64,000 nt of DNA, taken from NCBI GenBank assembly GCA_944474755.1, contig OX104123.1, forward strand, positions 13,417,275 to 13,481,274. Reading direction: 5' to 3'. A model generated the notes under the pieces. That model worked only from the letters and a program-made list of their open reading frames with translations, was not told where the DNA came from and made no database searches. Positions within the stretch are counted from its first letter, which is position 1; each line of letters begins with the position of its first letter. This document shows, one piece after another, positions 34,066 through 47,500 of the stretch. Both the position numbers and the translations under genes were made by a program. Source of the stretch: Limnoperna fortunei. Taxonomy: Eukaryota; Mollusca; Bivalvia; Mytilida; Modiolidae.

Positions 34066-35130
34066 AATGGAACACCTTGTTTGTAAAATCACTTTGGTTT
34101 ACATAGGCTCAACATGCTTTAGATGAGAATTGATGCATGGATATATTTAGATAATTTACGATTATACCCAATGATATATTTTTCAATGAAAAAAGCTACC
34201 CTTCCATACATTTTGGCTGAGAGGTAAAAAAGTGACCCATTCGGGCCGCACATTCGTATTACCCTATATAAACCAAGTTTCCCACCCCCCCCCCCCCCCC
34301 CCTTTATGAACGAGATATACGTCTTTAACGAATTCAACACTTTTCTCCAGGTATTTTCATGTCGGAAAACTTAGTATAGATTATATATTTATATGCTTAA
34401 TTAAAATATTTGATGTACCCATAATGCTCTTTTGTCATAAATAATTCCTGAACTGACAAATCTGTCGCTGACATTATGCCGTTTACATTGAGACAAAATA
34501 ATAATATTGTCACCAGCAATATACACATATTGTTAGATCAATATTTGTAAGGACAGCGATAATTAACTATTTATAATAAATACAAAAAATATATTATTGT
34601 AGATAACAATGGTCATTTGACAGGTAAATGACGGTAAACAATAATCTGGTAAGTTATTTCAATATAGACCTATTTATTTCTTATCTTTTGTTAATATTTG
34701 CATTCTAATTTCACCGAGATAAAATAAAATGTGAACGTGAATAGGAACCGTTCAATGCGCATGCTTAATGTTCTGTATAATACGTCACATGGATAATGGG
34801 GTCATTTAAAATTTCAGTATATAGATTAGCGAACTTATATGTTGACATGAATCAGCAAAAAAATTAAATCCAATGAAAATTACGTTTCATTCAGAATATA
34901 TATATGGTTGTTTAATACGACTAGTTAAAGGTATTTAACTGTCTGTCACATGGTTAAGATCGTATGTATGTCTATTGTATAGAACTTTTCAAAGTTTTTA
35001 AAAAATAACAAAACACGCATCATATCTAATCAATATAGTATAGATATATATGTGAAAGGTGTAGATAGAATTGAAAATCAATAACGGTGCAATAATTTTG
35101 CATATTGGATTGTACGATCGTCTGCCGAAC
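34066..35130. other. upstream region, no gene seen
   Basis: Contains a C15-type run near 34287-34302 and A/T-rich sequence. It lies 5' of the transporter gene. Confidence 0.45.
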
Positions 35131-35153
35131 GCACGTGCTTATATATATATATA
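35131..35153 (+). promoter_or_regulatory. candidate core promoter (TATA) of the transporter gene
   Basis: GCACGTGCTTATATATATAT gives a TATA-like run about 120 bp before the start codon, preceded by an E-box/ACGTG word. A start of transcription near 35170-35180 would fit, but no transcript data are available. The TATA run could also be a simple A/T repeat. Confidence 0.4.
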
Positions 35154-35252
35154 CCGGCCTTCGGAACAAATTATTAACAATAGCGATGTAGTGCAGAAGG
35201 AATGCTACTCAAGGATGTGTCAGAATTAAAACCTGAAGGAATATAGAGATTA

Positions 35253-35282
35253 ATGTCTAGCAAGGGCGATACTCATGTTTAG
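35253..35282 (+). other. short upstream ORF overlapping the start codon
   Basis: ATG TCT AGC AAG GGC GAT ACT CAT GTT TAG, nine codons plus stop. Its last bases overlap the main ATG at 35275 in another frame. The sequence around it is a small tandem copy (TCTAGCAAGGGCGATACT then TTTAGTAGAGGCGATACT). If in the mRNA, it could lower translation of the main frame or favour Met22 (35338). Confidence 0.5.
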
Positions 35283-35554
35283 TAGAGGCGATACTAGCAG
35301 GAATCGATTACTTAAAAATACATCCGACTCGTCCAAGATGTCAAAGAACTTAAAGAAAACCACCACCATTTCTGTTATAGAAGTTGCCGATATTGCATCC
35401 GAAAAATCGGATTTATCATCGAATGACAGTGAAACAAAACTTGTCCTCGGAGCAAAAGACAAGACAAAGAGTTCATGCTGTACTATTGTTGTCAAATTGT
35501 TAGTTTCGGCACTATGTGGACTAGTTTTCGGATTCGTTCTGCAAAAAGCGAGAG
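35275..35554 (+). CDS. transporter exon 1 (residues 1-93 and first base of 94)
   Basis: Encodes a Ser/Lys-rich, probably cytosolic N-terminus and the first membrane segment (IVVKLLVSALCGLVFGFVL). Ends AAAGCGAGAG followed by the donor GTAATT, leaving one base that joins exon 2 to make Val94. The last 50 bp are tandemly duplicated in the intron. Confidence 0.85.
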
Positions 35555-38500
35555 GTAATTTTTTTAATTTAATTAATACTAAATAATTAGACTATGCCAT
35601 TCATAATAATGAGTAAATTTTTCTGTTCCGCGGTATGTCGAATTGTTTTTTTTTATGTTTTCTGCAAAAAGGGAGACGTAATTTACAGATTTAATTAATA
35701 CTGAAAATTTAGCTTAGGTCATTTATAATAATCATTCAATTTTGCTGTTCCCGACCAAGGATTTATTAAGTGGGTATATAGTGTCGGCAGTTTTTTTCTC
35801 TTATGTATTTAAAACGAAGATTTTGTACAATTTAAAAAAATCGCAATCATGTTGTATGCATGGTGCAGATTTTGATAAGTCTGTCGGTAAACATCAAGTA
35901 GTTATTTTTTAATCAATAATCGGATGAAAATTTGTCTGATTATTGCATAAACAAATAATTAGCGCTTTTCCTATTTTACCCTGCATATACCAGACAATAC
36001 AAGACAATAGTTTATTTAAGTCTCACCTCTCATTCACATTATGCATATGTACATACAAATAAAACATATTGAACATAATAAAAAGTAGTAACATAGAGCC
36101 ACTCTCAAAGGAGGTATGAGAGACTATATAAAATAATTAACTCTATGTACAAACATAATGATAAAAATACCATTTATATAAAACATTTGTTCTTAACATT
36201 AAAATATCATGGCAGATTTTGGCAGTATAAAAACATACATCTTCATGTTGAAATAAGAATATAAACTTCTCATCTTCTTATAAATATACCCGATAAAATG
36301 ATTATAGTGCAGATTTTGATAAGTCTATCTTTAAATACCATGTCGTTATTTTTTAATGAATTACCGGATGAAAATATGTCTGATTATCGAATAAAACAAT
36401 TAATTAGCGCTTTTCCTATTTTACCCTGCATATACCAGACAAGAAAAGACAAGGCAATAGTTTATTCAAAGTTTTCTAAAGCTCTCAATTAAATAATGTA
36501 ATTAACAACTTATTTTGGAACTATTTTTCATGTTTCCAAGGCGTTGTTGACTGAAGCTCGAGCTTCTGAAATGCCTCCTAAATCTAAATTATTTTACGTA
36601 ATAATACATATGTAACCTTGATGTAACTGTTATAAAGATATCCATGTGTGCCATATATATAGTCTACAAGACGGGATTTATATAAATAAAGAAAAAAAAT
36701 CACATGAAAAAAAAATCTGTATATTGTATCATATAAATATATGTATTCTTAGAAAGCCGATGCACATCACTGGTACAGAGATACAACAATAAATTTAAAA
36801 TAACAATGGAAATGAGGTAGCAAGCTAAAGATCCTTAGTGGTTAGAACGAATAATCGTACCCTCGCTTTTTTTTTTTTTTTTGTTAATCCGACAAATCAC
36901 AAAACTAACTTCGGATTATAACGGCAGTAAAATTCGGCCTACTTAGTGGTTATCACGTAGTTAGGGGGGGGGATGAAGACAATGTCCAAATATGGTATCT
37001 GGATTTTATATCCTAAATGTGTTTTAATATTGGGTCATTCCCAGAGCGGGTGTCGGGCCTTTACCTGCACTCTGCGCTGTGTGGCTCTGAACGTCCCTGG
37101 AGTATAGTTGTGTGTGAATGAATTGCCAATATTTAAAAAAATAAATGATGCATATTTTCTATTAACTTATATAAATTTATTAAAAAAATAACAACTAAGG
37201 ACAAAATTATAGTTTTTAAACATAATAATTTGGTGAATACCGATGCTTAATTTTATTTCTTATAGCATACTGTATTTTCTAGATTTTGTTTATATTTTGT
37301 TACATTTTAAATTGTGCACATCTGAGTGAAATAAAAACAAAATGAGTATAAATAAATTCTTAGTGTTTATTGCTCAAATAATACTTGGAGAAATCCTCAT
37401 GTGTTTGTCTAACTTGTGTCTTATCCTATTTGCATATTTGATGTATGTTTAAACTATATAATACCCCGCTATAATACGAGTCTTCTCAACATGTTAGTAA
37501 CGACATGTCATTTTGTGAAGAAAAAAAACCAAAAACCAAAATACAAAATACAAAAAACAAAATTGCAAAAAACAAAACAAACCCCACCCAAATCAAAACG
37601 AGTAACAATTATATTTAAAGGCGAATAAACTTTACTTACATTACAATATGACACTGTATATATAATCGATAATAAAGTACTGCATTAGACTAAATACAAA
37701 GTCAAACTTCGGAAAATACTCGGACCTAAATGCCAAATTATCAATAATTACACATTATTTAACAAAAATTTTTAAAAATCTTTCTTATAAAAGCTAAGTA
37801 CAAAATGTAAAAAAAAATATCAATTAAAAATGATAAATTATAACTTAGATCTACTTGGCAAGTTAAAAGAACAGAAACACTTAAAACGTCATAAAAATCT
37901 GGTGCCGATTAATCGTACAATGCGGAAATAGTTTGTTTCATAATCAAAGTCAGGATATGTTACCGAACTACTAACGTGTAACCATGTTAATAGCTTACCT
38001 TCGCGTCGCACAACAAGCGTAATATTGATAAGCACTCGAGCAAATGTCAAATTAGTTTTCAATTATACAAGGCCCTTATATTTTACTAAGTAACTAAGTA
38101 ATGAGGATATTAAAAATTTTCGCCTTCGCGTCGCACAACAGGCGTGATATTAATAAGAATTCGAGCAAATGTCGAAACGGCTTGTCCATTCTTTTAGCTT
38201 GTATATTTTACTCCGTTACCAAGATATGAGTATATTTAAAAAATCGTCGCCTTCGCGTCGCACAAAACGCGTAATATTCAAATCTTTATCTGATTTGACA
38301 GAGGTATTGACACATTTCGCGTAACACGCGAACAGGGACAGCTGGGATTTTAGAAACTGATCAGGTACCAGAATATCTTATTTTACTTATATGAGAAATA
38401 TTAATACATAAAAAATATAAAATAAACCATAAACCCAAATCTTTTTCTTAAAAATCTCAATGTTCTACCACTTACTTAAATTGAACTAGTTTTATTACAA

Positions 38501-41500
38501 AGTTCTCTATGAATCTTACCGAAGGTCGGGGGTTTTCTCCTGGTAGTCCGGATTCCTACAATAAAAACCGGACGCCATGATATAGCTGAAAAATTTCTTC
38601 AAGTGGCGTTAAACACCATTCAAGCAAACAACAAAATGTATAAAACGTCTTTTTATAATATTGCTATTCTTCACGGACTCCACTTTATATTGTCTTGTTG
38701 GTTTTTTTAACTTATATGTTCATCCGTTTTGTACATAACATTACATACGTCCGTTTGAAATAAACATCAGGTATATTCTTACATAAAGAAGGGCACATAT
38801 TAAATTCAGTTCTAAATCTTGTACAAACGTGAATCCTTTTATTGATTAAATGTGTTTGGTTTTACATAAATGATACAAATAATTTGTAATTAAACCATAA
38901 AAAACTGAAAAATTACATTTTTTGCTTTTTAACAAATGTAAACGTGACTACGATGTATTATTATTTGTCTTAAACCAGTTTAAGTGGATTATCTATGGAT
39001 TATCTATGGATTATACCAGGTGCGGTGTTTTTACCACTTACATCAAAGAGATTCTTAATCCCATTATTTACCTGTAATCTTCAAAAACATGGGGCTATTT
39101 TTTTTTCTCGAGAGAAAATATGTTAGTCGTTCAATAGATATTTCAATACATATTGGACCTTAGATAAGAAGGTCAAATATATAACGATATCTCACCCCTC
39201 AGTAGATTGGGGGTAGCTATTTCAACACAAATGGTTCTTAGATATCAAGGTCAAATATATGACAGTATCTCACCTCTCAGTCGATTGTGGGTAACTTTTT
39301 GGGGTTAACGACATTCGGAAGGTTGATTTCTCTTATCAAGTTCATTCCTAAAACATACCCTGAGCGTCAACTTCACGTCCGGCTTTTGTACAAAAGAGGT
39401 AATAGATTGAACGCCCTTTTCTAACAGTTTGTCATTTTTTACTCAGAATGATCGACTTAATTCTTCCAGTAAATTCATTTAAAGTCAGGTTTTAGATAAA
39501 TTGTTTCCGAACTAATTGATTGACTGACCGACCTACTTTTTTGGATGGGGTTGGGGTGGGGGTGTATGTTACTTCCCAATCGTAATACTTTATTTCTGTT
39601 CGCTAAGATAAAGTTTCGCCGCGCCCAAATCGCAAAAAGACGCACAATTTCTATAGGGGTAGATCACCTGACCAGAAACTAAGAACATATTACCTGTTTC
39701 TTTTTTATGAACTGTGTTAATTGTTGAAAAAAACCACTTGTACCAGTTCATAAAAAAAATAGGCGTAGGTTCCAGTTGATAAAAGGATAGTCGTAGGTAC
39801 CAGTTAATAAAAGAATAGGATTATGTACCAGTTTATAAAAGAATAGGCGTAGGTACCAGTTGATAACAGAATAGACGTAGGTACCAGTTGATAAAAGAAT
39901 AGGCGTAGGTACCAGTTGATAACAGAATAGACGTAGGTGACAGTTGAAAAAAGAGTGGGCGTAGGTACCAGTTGATAAATGAATAGGCATGGGTACCAGT
40001 TGATAAAATAAAAAAAAGGCGTGGGTACCAGTTGATAAAAGAATAGACCTAGATACCATTACTTCTAGCGTTCGAATGTTACATCTATAAATATTTATCA
40101 AGTATGTTGTTGAAGTAAGCCTAACAAAAGATAGCATTTTATAAGAAATATTTAACCAATACTACCGTTCTGAATAAAAATAAAAAGGAAAAATATAAAA
40201 AGAGAAAAAAACTAGAGTGTTATAGCTATATGCGTTTATAAAGTTAACCAACAATTAATCAATTGACGGGCTAATATTTATGGCATTAGCAAGTTAACAA
40301 AAAAAACCAATCAATTTACGGACCAATATTTAGGCGTTAACAAGTTAAGTAACAGTTAATCAATTGACGGGCCACTTCAGACTTCATTTTGACAGCTACG
40401 GAGAAAATGTTAAGGGTTGATAGGGACAAAGAGTTTAGTCTTTTGCACTGACTCTTTTAGAAATATACAAAAGGAGTCTTTATCATGCGAGAGTCGTGGC
40501 AATCTTTAAACACGTCACGCACCACGGTCCTCGGTCAGGATTCAATCCGCGAAGAAATCGTCTCCTTTATCCCCACATGCACGTTGAGGAAGGCGCTGCG
40601 CTGTGCGGGTCCAATACTTTGCGATTGATATTTTTATACCGTATTTTCTAGGATTACCACAGCGAGCTAAACAAGTCAAACATTCACATCCCAAGTGTAG
40701 ATATAAGTATGCCTAATTTTTTTTCTGACAAGACACATTTCGATTTATTAGTTCACGGGCATATTTTTTATGATTTTAAATTTTGAACGAATGTTTTGAT
40801 TTCGTCTTGATGAAAAAAAAATTGCTAAAATATATAAATAATATTAAACTATTATAATTGGAAAAATCTGTAGATCGCATAACATTCTTTTTTTTCTTAA
40901 ATATAATGTTAAAGCATGTACTATTCGTGTAATTTTTAATAATTAAATACCATTAAAATGTAATTAGCGTCTCAGCAGAGACGTCGGTACCACGGTTAGA
41001 TATGAATATTACTATACTATTAATTTCCGACTCCTACACTTTTCTGCTTTGACAACTTACGACGCGTTTGACGCATTTATCTAAGTTCAAAGACACATTG
41101 ATTGGTCGTATATCACAGTATACTTGACTATCTCCATGTTCCTTTAAAGTGCATCTGTTTAAAGACAAAAATAAATTTAGTTTAAAAAACGAAGAGAAAC
41201 GAAGGAAATTAAAGATTCTTTTTATAAAATAGTTACGTTTCCGGTTGGCGTTTGTTGACAACTGCATCACAAAATTGATTTATTGATTGATTGGATGTTT
41301 GTGTGAGCAGAATTTCAGCTATGGCAAGAACAAGTTAACAAACAATAAATCAAAAGAAAAAAGGGTGGGATGGGACACGGGGAACAAAATTTTGACTCCG
41401 TTATCCGCCACCCGGAAACGCGTTGGGTTGGTCTGTGGGTTGAGCACTGGTCCCAGCACAAATTTCGAATGAGATTGCAACACAGAAGAAACTATCAAGG

Positions 41501-44500
41501 CAGTAACAATGCATATTTTATTGAGGCTGAATTCAACGCAATTACGGCAAACGATTATTACCAGGTGCACAAGGTGAACTAGAAATATGTCAATAGTCTA
41601 TATAAGTAATATGTATTTAATCATTGAATTGTGTATTGCATAAGTATTGTATATTACATCATTGAAATGAATTGCGTGAATATACCTGTATACAAACAAT
41701 TCACCCGAGATATAGAACTCGAGGGATTTACACAGAATATATTACTGTTTACAAACAGGTCTTGTATAAGTATAACGGTAGTAAATGTGTACCAGTAACA
41801 GGTTACCAGATTGTGTATCCTACATTCAGTACAAGAGTGAATACTACGTTACTGGTTGCGGCTATATCTCTACATTTCTTGTCCGTTAGCTCCTGCTTGA
41901 ATTTTCTTGCAAAATAAAATTTTGGTAATTTTTAAAAACAGTGTAGTATTTTTATATTCACTGCATTAGAAATTGCATGTAAATTGGGAGCGTCTTAAAA
42001 TTTTGCAACAAGCGAAAAATAAAGAATTGCAATGGTCACAGATAAATATGGCCTATATTTTTTAAATGTTGAATAAAAGTTGATTAATTTCCTAACCCAT
42101 TTAATGCCAAGAAATGTTAGAAAGGTATCCAAATAACAGAAATGTTAGTATTTTTGACTATGGCCAAAACATTTACTACCATTCTACCTGTACACAAACA
42201 AGTTGTAGAAAATCCGGAAAGTAAGGGAACAAATACTGCCCAATTCTACGCGATTCCACGTTTATTGGTTCAGATATCTTAGTAACAATTTTTAGAAAAA
42301 CACGATGTTGCGCTATTTTAATTAATATTAAAATGTTTGTGATTATTATAATGTCAGATTGTAAAATTATTCTTGAAAGCTGACGTTCGCTGGAGAATGA
42401 GTGTTCGTTATTTGTTGAAGTTTAAAGAGGCCATTAAAATGAAGTATATACTACATCAGAACGAATTATCACACATTTGCTATTTTAACGGCACAAAACT
42501 AACATAGGATTATCACGGCAGTAAAATGCGGCCTAAAGGATTCTTCTAAGGTCCAAAAATGACACATTTATGTAGTTAAAATATGCTCAAAATAGTTTAA
42601 CCTTAATTTTTTGTAAAAGTAAAATAATGTGTGTTGTACAAAAACACCCCCAATTTTTGTATAGATTGCTTGGTAATCGGAATAAAACAAGGCATTTCTA
42701 TATTTATACTATACAGTCAGGTAACTGGCTGGAAATAATGATAGACAAATTCATCTAGATTTTTCGCTCGTCTCCGTTGACATTAAGTATGCACTAGTGA
42801 AAAAAACCGGTTGATTCTTTTTTAGTAAATAAACGCAAAAAATATAGTTAAAATATAAAAAATTTTCGGTAAAGACAAACTTTTTGTATGGATGGACAGG
42901 AAATCAGAATAATAGATACATGTATCTCTATATAATATACAGTTAGATGGACTAGACAAAGAACTGGAAATACTGATTGTCAAGCTCATCATGATTCTCT
43001 GCTCGTCTTCCTTGACATTAAGAATGCAAAAGGCTGGTAAAAAGTATAGTTGATCCTACGTAGGTATTTCAATGTTGATAACACATGTACTATCACAGGA
43101 ATGCCTACTGAATCTTATATATTCCTAATGTCCTATTGGGGGCCTCGGTGGCCGAGTGGTCAAGGTACTCGTTTATTATTGATCACGTGGTCTGTCAACA
43201 CTGAGATTGTGGGTTCGATTCTCACTGCAGGCAGGGTGTACTCGACTCGAATCTTAATTGACAAGGATTGCCAGTTTTCCTACCGCAGGTCGGGGGTTTT
43301 CTCCGGGTACTCCGGCTTCCTCCCCCAATAAAAACTGGACGCCATGATATAGCTGAAAAATTGTTGAAAGTGGCGTAAAACACCATTCAAACAAACAAAC
43401 ATAATTTCCTATTGAGGGTTAGCTCGAGTCTCACTGCGGCAGGGTGCTCTTGACTCCAATTTTTATAAAAAAAGGATTGCCCAATTTCCATACCGTAGGT
43501 ATAGTCTCCAGATTTCTCCCTCAATAAAAACTGGACGCCATGATATAGCTGAAAAATTGCTGAAGTTGCCGTTAATCACCATAGTAACGAATTATGTTAT
43601 CACATAACAAGCCTATTTTGTATCGTGTGCATTACCAATTTTCGATAAATTAACTTGAGTTGGGTCATCTTTTTTCTAGCTGAAGAAAAAATCACAATCA
43701 GATTTATTTTGTAACAATCAAATACAAGATTGAACTAAGTTGCTTTAATTTGTATACGAGTGGGAAAGACAATAGTCGACAATTTCAGTTTGTTTGTTCC
43801 AATGATGTTTTATGCCACTTTCAGCAATATCATGGCGATGGCGTCAGATTTTATTGGGGACTGAAAACCGGAGTACGGGAGAAAACCACCGGCAGGAAAA
43901 CTGGCAATCCTTGTCAATTAAGATTGGAGTCGAGTGCATCCTGTCCGCAATCTCGGCGTTGACAGACCATGTTATCAATAGTAGACTAAATTCTACCTTA
44001 ACCACTGGGACACCGAGGCCCAGCGATAATTTCATATTATAACGATAAGTCCAATGCAAGTTATAGGATTAAAGATAAATGTAGAAATATATACAGTAAC
44101 TACTAAATAAATAATTAAGAAATACTAGTAGATTATGATAAGTTTGAAGTTAACCTTGCCCTTGTGCCTTAAAAATTTCTAGTTGATAAGTTTATGCTCA
44201 TTTTTCATAAATCCAAAATTTTGATGTTGCTTTTAAAAACAGACAAAGACAGAGAAGACATCGACTATTGTTATTAATATTGCGAACTTTTAATTGCAAC
44301 AGAATTATAGCTAAACGTCTGTTATGGGTGTTGAATTCAAAATAAATTGTCTTGTGTTCTAAAATAGGGTTATAATTCTAAACAGATACAATCGATTTAA
44401 CAATAGTCTGCATGATATGATATTTGTATTGATACGAACAAATAAATTATGTGTTCGTATCAACAAATATGTCATATCATTTAATTAACACTTTATCACA

Positions 44501-47500
44501 CATGCGCATCCAAAGTATATCTCTATATTCAATGTATGTAACTGTCTCAGATAGCCATCGCTTACATGCATGCCTGTCAGAAGGGTATTTGTATAATATC
44601 AACACTACTCAAGACGTAGGTAGCGTTGCCAGCAAATTGAAACACCTGCTCTATTGAAGTCATGAATTAATTAAGAATAGTTTGTTTGTTTATACCGTTA
44701 ACCGACTGCTGGGCAATTTCCAGCTATATCAGACACGTTATATACTAAAGTATAAACTGCCCCAATCGGCTCGCTAAGGACTCCGGTTATCCTACGTCAA
44801 CCACAATCACGTCTGCCACACATTGGTTGACGTCATGAGAGATATCTATCCTGGTGGATATGCATTTCGTAAAAACGCAGTTCTTTTTAAATAAAACTGT
44901 ATTTGAAATGTGTATAAACACTATATAAAAATAAATTAGATCTCGTGTATATTTTTACCAACATCTGTCTTTGTTTACAAACGTCATTTTCTGGCGGGAA
45001 ATTGTAGTCCCGCAGTAAACGGGATATGACGTTGGACAGAGGTTATATATCTGGGAACAAGTTACGTTCACTGTTCCGGAGTGAAACTGTCGATAGCTAT
45101 ATCAAGTGTCAAGTGGCCAGCGTCCCCCTTTTATTGGTTGGGAAAACGCCATTCAAACCCACTAATGCTCTATAATTTATTAATGCCCATGATGTAAACA
45201 AATGTTTACACTCAGATGAAGGGTACTTTATAAGTAAAATTACAACGATTTACTTTCCGTATGTTGGTTTGGTCTCGTTAGAACTCAGCCATGGTAGGGG
45301 GGGGGGGTACAAATTAAAAATGGTGGAAATAAATGATTGTAAAGTGAACTAAATTGACTAATGTGAAATTAATTGCATTTAAATTATAAGAAAATAAAAT
45401 AACAAGTTTAAACTATATACGGATTAAGTTGTGTTTTTTCAGAAGTTTAGAGTAATGACTTTTAAATGGTTTTATAACTTATAACAAGAGTTTACCGTTA
45501 TGTTAAATACGTATAATCCTATTAAGATAATATTATTATAATGTGTTGAATAGAGGTTTAAGAACGACTACATATTGTTGTTGAGCATTTAATTGTTTAA
45601 AAAACTAGCCTAGTTTATTAGCTCTGTGAAAATATGGACGAACACAATTATAAAATCACATAAATGTTTTATCTTTAACTATGACCTTGTATCGTTCAAA
45701 CCTTTGACATTTTACCTTTTATAAATAAATAAACTTAATTGCATAATAAACCCCAAGAGGTTAAGCATACATAAACATACAAAAACAATGAACATGTTAC
45801 TGTACATATACAACCTAAGATAATATAGTATTTACAAATATGTATGAATTTGACCAATGTGGATCTCATTGTCGCAACGCAAATGACTCAACAACCATGG
45901 GTAAAACATCCATATTTGGGTTAAGAACAAAAATTAATACATACGATTGTTGCAATTTATCTCGTTTCACCGAATAAAAAAAAATATGTATTTTCTTTAA
46001 ACATAATTTAGATATCTTTGACCTATTGGAAGTCACATTTCGCGAGGTTCTCTAAGCCTTCATCCCTGTAGTATAGAATGGACGCCATATTATCACTAAA
46101 AACGCTTTAAATCTCATCAAGAAACAAACGAACCAAATAAAAATCTTCATTACATAGGCCAATTTGCACTCAGCCCTTGCAAAAACAAACAAGAAAGTAA
46201 TTGAATATGACAAGTCATTAAACTGCCATTCGTACCCGTAATGTTTTTCTATATTTTAAATAATATTAATTGTGAAATACTGTGCAACGAACCAAAAATT
46301 TAGTCACATCCTGGTCGGCAAGCAGTTCTTCTTAGCTACTTATTCTTGCCAATAGGTCTAATTTGATCTACGTAAACTATTGCACCATTTCTGTGTATTC
46401 ATTTTGAACGTAAAGAACAAGAACAAAACAGTCTCTTGTAATAAGTGCGGGCCTCGGTGGTGAGTGGTGGGCCTCGGTGATAAGGGGTTCTTCTAATATA
46501 ATCAACACTGGGGATGCCGGTTCGAATCTTAATACGGACAAGGTACACTGGACTCTAAACTTAATTGAAAAGGATTGTCAGTTTTTCTATTGAAGGTCGG
46601 GGTTTTTCTCCGTGTACTCAGACTTCCTCTCTCAATAAAATTGGACTCCATGATAAAGCTGAAATTGCTTAAAGTGGCATTAAACACCATTGAAACAAAC
46701 AAACAATATAATCATTAGTTTGGCTACTGTTGCTTTTGCGATTTTATTTTGCGGAGTTCTTGGCTAGAACACTTAAGAACGAAAACGTTTCATTCCACTC
46801 TATTAAAAAATATGAAGGCAAAGACAAGAGCAATTCCGCAGCAAACGTGAATTCCTGCAGTTACGCAGTAAATTACAAATTTTCTTTTTAAACAACTTTT
46901 TGTCGTTTAAAGAGGGTAAACATTGGAAGCATATTGTTATCACATACTTACTTTTGCTTTTATAAACATATAATTACATCGACATTTAATTCTTACACGT
47001 AAGCCCGCCTTTATTTACTGTATCGTGTAAAAATTGATATAATTTTACAGAACCTTGTATTTCACTCATTTATGTTCACCTTGCATGTCAAATACGTTAC
47101 GTTAATTGTCAAATAAACAATTATAAAATTTAAACGAAAGTAAACAGGTGTGTCCGACAGCCGAAAAAGCCGAGTTTTTAAATTTTATTTGAACAGGTTT
47201 GTTCCTCAAGGTTTAAACATATAATTTGATTGTTTAAATCCCATAAATGTCAAATAAAATTTAAAATCCTTAAAACTGATGAAGTCAAGTTTTGGACCTG
47301 TGCCACTGAGAATGGTAATAGCATAGTTTAATGTGATGATTTTGCAAAAAATAAAGTTGCTATAACATTAAATTAAATGGTTCGTGTTACATGACAACGT
47401 TGTAATAAAACGCTTGGAAGACAACGAATCCTCAGTAATAAAACGCTTCAAAGACAATGAATCCGGCTTTTGTGTGACTTGCACACGCAATGTTCGTAAC

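Noticed and set aside
39748..40137. 129-codon minus-strand frame
   Set aside because: It consists of a 28-bp minisatellite read in rotating frames, with no gene signals.
43139..43215. Stand-alone tRNA gene in the SINE heads
   Set aside because: The A and B boxes belong to SINEs: each is followed by the same body and tail, and no copy has a full cloverleaf with an acceptor-stem match that I can see.
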